From positions 236,001 through 300,000 of the forward strand of contig NW_027017964.1 in assembly GCF_032854445.1 (NCBI RefSeq): a stretch of 64,000 bases of DNA. Direction: 5' to 3'. The notes under the pieces were generated by a model. That model was not told the DNA's origin. It worked only from the letters and a program-made list of their open reading frames with translations, and made no database searches. A program made the translations under genes and the position numbers. Position 1 is the stretch's first letter; each line of letters starts with the position of its first letter. The DNA comes from Liolophura sinensis. Taxonomy: Eukaryota > Mollusca > Polyplacophora > Chitonida > Chitonidae. Below are positions 55,782 to 64,000 of the stretch, piece by piece.

Positions 55782-56371
55782 ATGTTTCCAGGCGAGCCAA
55801 TAAATGATTCGTTTGCACTAAGACCCATTTCCATCCAAATATCGGATATATTTGAGAATTTTAAGCATAGTATTTCCACCAAACCGTGTTCTATCCAATT
55901 AAACGATTGTTTGACACTGAATTCCCAAAGCAAACATTTAACTATTTCCAAATGTAGACATACCTATTGTTCATCATTTGATACATCCGCCTCTATTATT
56001 TATTCACTGACTAGTGAATATTACACTGTTAATTCCTACGTTAACATAAGTTGTATATCCTCCAACTGCATTTACTTGGTAACATGCAAGCAGTGTGGTC
56101 AGCAGTACGTTGGGAAGACCACCCAGAAACTACATCTACGGGTGAACGGGCACCGTTAGTCCATGCGCAAAAAACAATTGCTCATAGGCAAGCATTTCTC
56201 TGCCTCCGATCATGACTGAGGCCATTTCAGCATTCAAATAATAGAATCGGTTTATCCATCAACTAATAAGACAGATCTCGAATTTGGACGTGAAATTTGT
56301 GACCGTGAGGCTCTCTGGATGATGGAGATTGGTTCAGTCTTCCCTTATGGGTTGAATGATAACGTTATGTG
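55782..56371 (+). pseudogene. N-terminal GIY-YIG endonuclease of PLE P7
   Basis: The frame from 55782 holds ISKCRHTYCSSFDTSASIIY, VNISCISSNCIYLVTCKQCG (paired cysteines plus the GIY element IYLV) and QQYVGKTTQKLHLRVNGHR (YIG element with R). After a TAG it continues KQLLIGKHFSASDHD, FSIQIIESVYPSTNKTD and CDREALWMMEIGSVFPYGLN before TGA. The first 100 bp probably include leader. Length and order fit an endonuclease of about 180 residues at the N-terminus of a Naiad PLE protein. Confidence 0.75.
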
Positions 56372-56374
56372 AAT

Positions 56375-57505
56375 CACCTTACAGTTAGCTATTTGGTAGG
56401 ATTGTCGTACAACACCCATAGCATGCATGCTCTACGCACAGTATTATATGCGCCATTGAATTTGCTGAAACAGGTAGTTCAAGACGTATTCAATAACATA
56501 AACGATTTTAAAGTTCCACCTCACGTTGTACGTCTGTGTCAAGACATTTCGTATTTTCGATTGTATTTCCCTGTAACTATAATTGAAACTCAGCACCACC
56601 GACTCTTCTGAAGATAAAGTATTTGGACAGTGGTCTTGATTTAGTGAGCTTATCACGCATCTTTAATGAACCTGATGTTCGTAGTGCCGTACCTAATAAT
56701 TGTAATAGTCATATTCTATTAGTATACAAAGCCTTTTGCTTCCAAAATTTTTAATTTTTCCCAGGCCATCAAGGAGTTCGATTTGGCGGCGCGTACTTCA
56801 GGCGGCTATAACTGTGATTGTGAATCCTCAGTTTTTATCTACGACAAATGTAAACATATCCTGACTGGTGACATTAATATTATAAGGAATCGTCATCTAA
56901 GGAATCTCTTTGTGAGAAGTCCTAAAGAGAGAGAAAAGAGAAATGTAAACATTAGATTTTACATAAAAAATATCATCTCGGCGCTTGAGGAATATGCTAA
57001 AAAATGGTCAAAACGGGAAAAAGTGGATTCAGCACTTAACGATTGGCTTGAGATTGTCAAAAAGGTTACTTTAGCTCTATACCGTATAGACATTTATGCT
57101 CTACGTAAAGTTAAACAGGTTCTGAAGAATCCCACTGTGCACGAAACACTCGCTGATTTGCAAGAATTATTATCAAATTCTTGTTCAAGAGTTATGTACA
57201 TCCACAACACCCACGTATTCTGCTACTACATGTACTCTGGAGAAAGTGTTTAATCAACACAAAATCTTTCTTAAAGGAAGGCGCAGAAATATACCTACCC
57301 GTCGTACAGAAATACAACAACTATACTGGATTCCTAAATGCATAAACGCACATACAAGGTTCAAGAAGGTGTACCAATAAACTCTTGTCAACCCTACTTA
57401 CGAGATCGTTACACGAAGTAAAGTCATTTTGGAATAAGTATTGTTGTGCCATAACAAAAATTTTAGGTGTCAACTGCATGTGGATTCTTAACAATTCCAA
57501 ACGTC
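56375..57505 (+). pseudogene. PLE P7 RT N-terminal region and fingers
   Basis: 56369-56611: LLKQVVQDVFNNINDFKVPP and PVTIIETQHHRLF. 56783-57253: SGGYNCDCESSVFIYDKCKH, ILTGDINIIRNRHLRNLFVR, ALEEYAKKWSKREKVDSALN and ALRKVKQVLKNPTVHETLAD. Then a deletion removes the VADKAPNN block, and LYWIPK-type sequence follows at 57320. Broken by several indels. Confidence 0.75.
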
Positions 57506-57508
57506 TTA

Positions 57509-57535
57509 GGCCAGCCTCACACCGTCAAGTTTACT
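57509..57535 (+). repeat. Harbinger left terminal inverted repeat
   Basis: Starts GGCCAGCCTCACACC and ends CAAGTTTACT. It differs from the right repeat at positions 5, 15 and 16. Preceded by TTA. Confidence 0.95.
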
Positions 57536-57747
57536 AGAGCCAGAATGTTGAGAAATTTAGCGGACCGTCACACGTGAGGCAATTTCCTTGCCAAGATTAT
57601 TGCAGAAAGACGTAGACGACTTTCTTGCAGACCTCTTGCGGAAGAAAATTGAAACCCCCCTCACACGACACTTGTTGCAATATTTGCTGCAAGATATCAG
57701 CAACTGAGTTGGGCTGTCATTGAATTGTGTTGTCACAGTGAAAGGAA

Positions 57748-60330
57748 ATGGCTCGGTTCCAAACCGTTACAGGAATAAATCGGAAAAGAAGGGCTGCCGC
57801 GGTTATTGTTTGGTTGGAGCTGATGAAAAAAAGAAAACACCGATGGTGGGTACGACCGTGGATCGCCAGACGGACATCACTAGGTGCATATAATGCTCTC
57901 ATGGCAGAATTGATGATTGAGGACCCACAACAGCTGCGGGAATTTCTGAGGATGAGGCATGGGGACTTTCAAGTTATCCTTGATATGATTGAGGCAGAAA
58001 TTACCCGCAAAGACACGGTCATGAGGAAAGCTATCCCAGCTAAGGAACGCCTTGCTCTCACACTCCGATTTTTAGCTACAGGTGAGTAATGACCATTGAA
58101 CAAAACGATGTATTTATGTATTTATTTATTCAACATTCACTGTAGTTGTAAACATACTGGAGACAGTTGCTAAAGAGATGTTGACAAGGATTTATAGCGA
58201 AACCAAAAATAACAACTACTATAGTCACTACTTAATAATATTCGATTTTAGTATCGAGTAAGACTGTTCCAAGACATTTTTTCTTCAGGTGATTCATACG
58301 AGAGTTTGGCGTACTTGTTTCGTATTCCTGCAAACACGATCTCTGGGATTGGTCCTGTCGTTTGCAAAGCCATCTACAAGGCCCTGAAGGATGGCATCAA
58401 GGTAATGTATGCACTTGTTGCAGTAACACAATTTACAAAGAGGGATAGGCGTTGTATCCCGCACCAGCACAAGAGTTCGGAGCAATGCCAGAATAGGTGG
58501 CATATTGGTTTTGGTCAGTAACAATATTCTGCATGGTCGTGCTTGAGGCATGTGATTGGCTAAATGAAGGCGACGAATGACCACTGTACTGCTGTTCATC
58601 CAGTTCCTGAGCTCTCAAAATTGTCATAGTAATATCTCGTTTGGCTCTGTTTCGAATGTGTTCTCCACGAATAGCTCGAAGCTCCGTCGAAACGTACTGA
58701 CCGAAAATATCAAGAGCGTCCGCTGGCGGCTCTTCAAGCACTTTTACAGCCTGAGCCAACAGGTCCTTGTTGGGTTCACGCCGGGCTTTCTTTGTTGTCC
58801 GAGCGGTGCTGGCCATTTCGATGGTTTCGTCACTTCTGTCAGGGAGAGTTTCGGAAAATCCAATCTTGAAAAAAAAAAATAAACATTGCAGTTTTTTTCA
58901 CCATGCAGCTTTAAAGAGACTATACCTTAGATTTGTGGTAAAAAATCGATCAGCGCTAATCACATTGGGGCTCCCCTAGCTACAAGACGCCCTGTTACAT
59001 GGGGCTATCTACTAACCCTCTACGGCACTAGTTGTGGCACCGTTTTACTCTAAGAGCAATATTCAAAAAAACAAAAATTAGATAATTCGGGTCGAATTAT
59101 CTAATTTGGCAAACTCTATTAGCGTTTTTGAACGGGAAATCGTACAACAACCAACGTGGTATTTTCTGAAAGGTAAATGATTTGAGCTATCTTAGAAATA
59201 GAGCGAAAGCCCGATTTGATTAGCGCTGATCGATTTTTTACCACAAATCTGAGGTATAGTCTCTTTAAAAACAGCAGAATATATATGTGATTATACAAAC
59301 AACATCAAACTGTTCATTTAAGCTGGACGTACATATTAATATTAAATGACTGTATCAAAACAACGGTGGGCTCGATGTACCCCCATTCAAAGAGTATAAT
59401 AAATTATTTCTGATAAACCCATGTGAGCTAGTCTAGTGAAGTAACAATCTGACAATGATTGACCACCATACGATAATAGAATTTACATCGTAATCTATTT
59501 TGTACTTTCAGTTTCCGCGTTCTGCAGTGGAGTGGGAAGTCGTTGCTGAAGCGTACAAAAAATTATGGCATTTCCCCCATTGCATCGGCGCACTTGATGG
59601 TAAACACGTCGTCCTGAAAGCTCCGGCCAAAAGCGGCAGTTATTTTTTCAACTATAAGGGCACCCATAGTATAGTTCTGCTCGCACTTGTTGATGCCAAA
59701 TACAGATTCATGTTCGTGGATATAGGCTGTAATGGGCGAGTATCAGATGGTGGTGTTTTTTCGGCAACTCAACTTTTCACGGGTCTAAAAGAGAAGGCGC
59801 TGTCACTTCCTGATCCTTCACCACTTCCAGGTCGAACAAAACCTGTGCCTTACGTGGTTGTAGCTGACGATGCATTTGCACTTCAAGAAAATATAATGAA
59901 GCCTTATCCATTCCGAACAAGGGACATTGTCAGTCGGGTATTTAACTACAGGCTTAGTCGGGCACGACGGATGGTCGAAAGTACATTCGGTATACTGGCA
60001 ACTCGATTCCGCGTTTTGCTGAAGCCCATCAATTTGAACCCAGACAAGGCTCAATTAGTTGTGCAAGCAGTCGTCGCCCTTCACAACTTCCTAATGAAGG
60101 AACCGAACGAAGCGTATACACCCCCTGCTACAACTGACCTTGAAGACCGAGACGGAAATATGATGCCTGGTTCCTGGCGCGCAGATTTCAACCCCCAAGG
60201 GACGCTTTTGGGACTTCGCCATCAAGGCAGTAACCACCATGCGACATCCGCGAGAGAGATTCAACGCGAGTTTGGAGAGTATTTCATGACTCCTATTGGT
60301 GAAGTGTCCTGGCAGTATCAACATGCGTAA
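57748..60330 (+). CDS. PIF/Harbinger transposase, DDE superfamily, three exons
   Basis: Exons 57748-58081, 58289-58401 and 59512-60330 join in phase (donors GTGAGT and GTAATG; acceptors TTTTCTTCAG and TGTACTTTCAG) to 421 residues. This start is the first ATG of the open frame (MARFQTVTGINRKRR). Residues 92-140 form a helix-turn-helix region (LALTLRFLATGDSYESLAYL). The catalytic triad is visible: D178 (CIGALDGKHV), D268 (VVVADDAFAL) and E305 (RRMVESTFGIL), with 36 residues between the last two. It cuts and pastes the element in the nucleus together with the minus-strand partner. Intron 2 contains the partner's last exon and a MITE. No damage is seen. Confidence 0.9.
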
Positions 60331-60888
60331 AGTGGACCTACCTCTGAGGAAGATCCTTGCCGTTTTTTCATCCCCGCGCCGAGAAACGACAACGCCTCCA
60401 TGTACTGCCACTTACTCTTCTTTACAACACCCTCGGACCCGGACTTCCTTTTTTCTTCGGCCTTAACCTCAGCGGCATACTGAGTCCTCAGCGTGTGGAA
60501 CTTCTTTTCCACCTGGAAAGAAAGACATGCATGTGTACAGTCAAGAGTGATTTTAAAGTCAGATTATTTGTTGGCGCTTAGTCTTCAGTGTCAGTGATAG
60601 TGTCAGTGACCAGGGATGAATTGCCAGGGAGTATTTTTTACAAAAACGCTGTACAGTTATGTTGATGTAGCATCTCATCTTTGACTACACAAATGTATGT
60701 TAATAAAAAAAATTCAAATGTCTCACCTCGCATTGTTCCTTGTTTAAAGCTTCCGCCACTTGTTTCCACGAGTCAGATTTTTTCACCCGGTCTCTATATT
60801 CGTCTACCAATACATTCCACAGTGTCGGTCGTTCCTCCACCTCACAGATCAACTGCTTTATCTCCTCGGTTGACCACTGACCAGGCAT
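58433..60888 (-). CDS. Harbinger-encoded MADF-BESS (Myb/SANT-like) DNA-binding protein, three exons
   Basis: Exons 60888-60727, 60512-60342 and 58864-58433 (minus) join in phase 0 (54+57+143 = 254 residues). Donors are GTGAGA and GTAGGT; acceptors end TTTCCAG and TTCAAG. Residues 1-105 form a MADF domain: WSTEEIKQLICEVEERPTLW, DSWKQVAEALNKEQCEVEKK, FHTLRTQY and KSKWQYMEALSFL. A BESS-like motif follows near residue 160 (ALDIFGQYVSTELRAI). The C-terminus is Ser/Gln/Asn/Tyr-rich. In known Harbingers this protein brings the transposase to the nucleus and to the ends. The start follows a plausible leader at 60888. No stops or frameshifts. Confidence 0.85.
58915..59264. mobile_element. MITE with long inverted repeats in the transposase intron
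   Basis: AGAGACTATACCT-AGATTTG and about 40 further bases at the left end are repeated inverted at the right end (59212-59264). TTAA flanks both sides (58911-58914 and 59265-59268), as for piggyBac-type elements, though the flank is itself palindromic. The centre has a small palindrome (ATTAGATAATTCG with CGAATTATCTAAT). It has no coding capacity. Confidence 0.75.
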
Positions 60889-61174
60889 AATTCACCTCTT
60901 TTATCTGGAATGAAATTGGGATCGACTGAACTTGACATATGCGAACATGTGTTTTTTCATGTACTATAAACTTGCTGGATAATGGGACCATGCTCTATTC
61001 CCAGCAACATTGCCTCAAGTCGTCGCAAGATCTCGAAAAGAGCCCTCACACGGCGCAAGAACGGGTAGTGTGCAATATTGCTACACATTGCTGGACATGT
61101 TGAGCAAGTCTCTTGCGGGGGACATCACACGTACCAGAATATTGCTGCAATAGTTTCATCAATATTCTTGCTCA

Positions 61175-61201
61175 AGTAAACTTGATCGTGTGAGGCCGGC
61201 C
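61175..61201 (-). repeat. Harbinger right terminal inverted repeat
   Basis: Plus strand reads AGTAAACTTGATCG and ends GAGGCCGGCC, followed by TTA (61202-61204). Confidence 0.95.
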
Positions 61202-61204
61202 TTA

Positions 61205-61688
61205 CAGAAGAACTTTATACTCATATGCATATAGAAAACAAACACGTATCCACATGAGATTACTCTATTGTCTATACTACGATTCCTCACAAAGATGTCA
61301 TTGAAAGAATATCGTCGTTAATTGTCTATGTATTTACTAAAACAGGTCAACGTTACATTTACGTCAGAAATAATAAGGCTTTCTTTAGTTCTACTACATG
61401 TATTTATAAAGGTTACCGCTCATGGGGTGTTACAATATTTATTGACTTACTTGCATTTTTCATTAATAACATCTACGTGAAATTCGGGGGATACCATTTA
61501 CCAACAGTGAATAATTATTCCAGTGAGCACCAATGGTGCGCCTCTTTTGGCAGACCTATACCTGTTTTTATATGAATACGACTACATGCAGAAATTACGT
61601 AAAAGTGATATCTTTAAAGCTCGATCCTTTTCACTTACCAAGCGGTATATTGATGATCTACTGGCGTTAAATAACCCCCCATACTGCG
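61205..61688 (+). pseudogene. PLE P7, RT palm after the Harbinger
   Basis: It resumes with TEEL-type codons, the motif A region at 61250-61310 (YTTIPHKDVIERISSLIV in broken frame), then 61523-61690: NGAPLLADLYLFLYEYDYMQ (motif B side) and FSLTKRYIDDLLALNNPPYC (catalytic YIDD). A 3-bp insertion gives the extra P. The copy is cut off at about 61688, where unrelated sequence begins. Confidence 0.8.
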
Positions 61689-64000
61689 GAAGGAAGGCTT
61701 GGTGGCTGAGAAAAATCATGCCGTTCAACATTTTCACCTCGTTCTTGGCCACGACAACGACATATTTTGGAGTGTGCGCAACGTGCGTTACGCTGGCAAG
61801 ACCAATCTCGATTACTTCGAAAAGGAATCGGTCTGGATTTTTCCAGCGCGTAAGCTGTTTCACACGTTTTTTTGGCGTACTGCATGGTTAGCGTTTTTTG
61901 CAAGCGCGGATTGCTCTCTCAGTCTCCGGGAGCGTTGCCCTCGGCTATGGACGTGGCGTATTTGGAGCTGACAATCGCAAGCGCGAATGGAGTGGAGGAC
62001 TCCACCAACACCATGAGTGCCTGGTCAACCACGCCCTTTTCTATAGCCTTTTTCGTCATGAACGCCGGCGCGGCAAAACATAGACTTAGTTGTCTGATTA
62101 TTTCGTCATTAAACTGATCGAGTCGTTCGCTCGCCAATACTTCCATGTCGTCCAATTCGATCGAGTTGAATTCGCTCAGTTTGGTTTTCAGTTTTTTTAT
62201 GGCCTCTACAACGTTACCGGGTCTCTTTCTAACCAAAACGTCATCGTGCTCGACGGATGGATGTTTTTATGTTCGAGCGACACAGGTCGCGTCACGTTGA
62301 CTAAAATTTGATCGTGCATGGGTTTTACGTTCCTGGTGTGCGCGTACCTAGATTAAACGCCTGCCCTGCCGCCGTGTACACGAAAGACTCTGTCACCGGT
62401 GTATACCGTAATAAGGATCTATTGCAGCATATTGGACGCGGGGTTTCCACATATGCCTCACATTGATTCCGCGCACAGTTCCGTCGGGTCCTCCAAGTGG
62501 TAACGCCATGAGGTTTTTTTTTAGTAACAAACTTCCTGCACGATAATAGCAAAAAGGGTATCTAGGTTTCGTTGACCGGACTGTAAAGAACTCGGACACG
62601 TTCGGTCGGTCCTGTGTCTTTGTACAACATGGAAGTAATGTGTTCTCCGCCTTCCAGGAATTGCGCCGCTAAAGCGATTTCTTTGGTCACTGTTTCGCTA
62701 AACGTCTCTACACCCAATTTGGTGATGCCCACATCGTAAGCGTAAACTATTCCAATCTGGGATTTGTCGGTGAACAGTCCAACGGCGAAAACAGACTTCA
62801 GGTCAGGATTTCCTAAGCGCACGATGACATTCTGTTCCAAAACTTGGTTGAAATGATGGTTGTTGAGCCATTCCGGGTTCCACAATTTTCTTGAGCGGGT
62901 CGTCGCTTGCCAGTTATCGGGGTTTGAAGGCAGAGGGATTAGATTAGGTTACACTTTCCACCTTTCATCTTTGCACTGCAATTTTTCAAATTGTGCCGTA
63001 GGATACAGAATCGTTCCCCGCTGGAAAAACTTGCACGCTTTGGGCTCAATGGTTCGTATCAGTTTTGCCATGCCGTTTTTCTTTGTCGCAATCTGTCTCC
63101 TCCGCGAAGATTTTTTTGGGAATCCAGCAGGCTTCCTCCATTTTCTCCACCAACGTCGTCAACAGTTTTTTTTTTTTCGCAGTCCGAAGCAGATATCAGG
63201 CTCTGAATTTCTTTCTCGGTGACGTGAACGCGTTGTAGCGTTTTCAATTCCAGAGCCATAGCCGGGGATCCGCCAGGCGCACAGCAGATGGCGTTAGGCG
63301 TAGCAGTTAACCAAAGGAACGCCTTTGTGCACCGGTATTCCTGGAATTATGCGTTCGACACGCGCTGAGATATTACCTAACCGTGTATTTCGTGTGCGTA
63401 GATGTCGCCGTCGCAAGGATCGTTGGAAGAGGCCAAAGATCTGTTCAGCATCCCTTAAGAACTTCGGCGAGAATTTCCATCAGAGCCAGCCTCTCTTGCA
63501 CAAAATATTCCGGGTTCATTTTAAGATTCCACCAGTGGATTTGCGGTTACATGGCTTTCACCCAAGCTCCTGATATCGGAGTAATTTCTCGTTCTTTTTG
63601 CTTCCATTTTCGTTCGCGGAATTGTTCCTACCAGCGATTTAGCGCTACGAAAAAGCTACTCTTTCGTGCTACATTTGGCGATAGCCTGGTTACCAGCGAA
63701 TACGCCTGGTACATTTTGTCGGCGTCTATGCAGGCTTCGACTTCCTCTTGCTTAACGCCTCGAAAATTAGTGCATTTGGCGCGTAGTATTTTTTTCCAGT
63801 TTTTCCGATATTGCCGTCCTCCACTCCTTTATGGCGAAGTGTTACCGGTACCGAGTTTAGTAGGTCTTTTAAAATTTGCATCCAAAGTGGCCGAGACTTC
63901 GCGTATTAACTTTGACGGATAAAAACAACTGGCCAAAAATGGATTCTTGCGTGTGTTATAAAAACCCCTTTGTAATTGTTTGCCAACCTTGCCAACGTCG
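61689..64000 (-). pseudogene. Long degraded coding block of unknown identity, higher GC, open at the right edge
   Basis: The minus strand holds a chain of coding pieces in changing frames over 2.3 kb: KNPFLASCFYPSKLIREVSA (63.9 kb), MYQAYSLVTRLSPNVARKSS (63.7 kb), HVTEKEIQSLISASD (63.2 kb), WNPEWLNNHHFNQVL through IVYAYDVGITKLGVETFSET (62885-62562), LMALPLGGPDGTVRG (62.5 kb), EFNSIELDDMEVLASERLDQ (62236-61919) and GLASVTHVAHTPKYVVVVAK (61863-61690). At least four frameshifts and several stops are present and no splice sites are needed. GC is about 45-50% in the lines I counted, against under 40% around it. No motif of the retroelements in this window appears. It could be an integrated DNA-virus remnant, a large DNA transposon gene or a host retrocopy. 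I cannot tell which. Confidence 0.5.

Larger units (their letters stand above)
55140..57505 (+). mobile_element. Naiad-like PLE copy P7, 5' part (continues at 61202)
   Basis: Pseudo-LTR (55147-55640), leader, GIY-YIG endonuclease (55890-56371), linker, RT N-terminal region and fingers (56375-57505). The text stops in the codons for WILNNSKRL at the Harbinger insertion and resumes at 61202. It is the best copy for showing endonuclease upstream of RT on one strand. Single stops remain in the endonuclease (56158, about 56217) and small deletions in the RT. Confidence 0.85.
57509..61201 (+). mobile_element. PIF/Harbinger DNA transposon, apparently complete (3693 bp)
   Basis: Terminal inverted repeats of 27 bp (57509-57535 and 61175-61201) match at 24 of 27 positions; the left one starts GGCCAGCCTCACACC. 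TTA flanks both ends (57506-57508 and 61202-61204), the 3-bp target duplication typical of PIF/Harbinger. Excising the element and one TTA rejoins the PLE frame RLTEEL. It encodes a DDE transposase (+) and a MADF-BESS DNA-binding protein (-), the two-gene set of autonomous Harbingers. Neither shows a stop or frameshift. Confidence 0.95.

Noticed and set aside
58577-58979. Plus-strand frames in the transposase intron
   Set aside because: They are antisense to exon 3 of the MADF-BESS gene or run into the MITE repeat.
63383-63922. 179-residue plus-strand open frame
   Set aside because: It is antisense to the chain of minus-strand coding pieces that continues unbroken in style through 61690-63260. 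Its composition is unlike a real protein, and long antisense frames are expected at this GC.

Overview
This is a piece of animal nuclear genome, most likely from a mollusc or a close lophotrochozoan relative. The sequence is AT-rich and has no bacterial-style gene arrangement. It contains spliceable exons, eleven copies or relics of one tRNA-derived SINE whose tail resembles the Nin-type SINEs of molluscs, many decayed RNase H-bearing non-LTR retrotransposons (I group), Penelope-like retroelements (PLEs), a Ty3/gypsy remnant and a PIF/Harbinger transposon. About three quarters of the window is transposable-element sequence, much of it nested.

Layout. 1-8.7 kb holds three abutting LINE-A (I-group) copies in alternating orientation, carrying a Tc1-like insertion and a canonical PLE fragment. 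8.8-14.3 kb has a PLE scrap, a possible host terminal exon, a LINE 3' piece and a PLE with an N-terminal GIY-YIG endonuclease (Naiad-like). 14.56-22.08 kb is a single LINE-A copy carrying four later insertions: two solo LTRs, a PLE and a SINE. 22.1-28.4 kb is PLE pseudo-LTR pieces, unassigned DNA and a long minus-strand PLE. 28.4-31.8 kb is a gypsy element that has lost its reverse transcriptase. 31.8-40.3 kb is LINE and PLE copies in alternating orientation with SINEs. 40.6-51.7 kb looks like a host gene for a small secreted cysteine-rich protein: three phase-compatible exons whose second intron holds a LINE, a PLE and SINEs. 52.4-61.7 kb is PLE sequence, one copy split by a 3693-bp Harbinger transposon. 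61.7-64 kb is a different, higher-GC block with a long broken minus-strand reading frame that I cannot identify.

The best-preserved system is the Harbinger element. It has 27-bp terminal inverted repeats, a TTA target duplication and two apparently intact genes: a 421-residue DDE transposase (+) and a 254-residue MADF-BESS protein (-). Their exons are interlocked, each gene keeping an exon inside the other's intron. The most puzzling item is the 61.7-64 kb block. The PLE family shows the permuted order endonuclease-linker-RT, and one sequence block is present both upstream of the endonuclease and downstream of the RT (a pseudo-LTR).

Limits: all family calls come from reading motifs and comparing copies inside the window. 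Host-gene models rest on splice sites and phase only.
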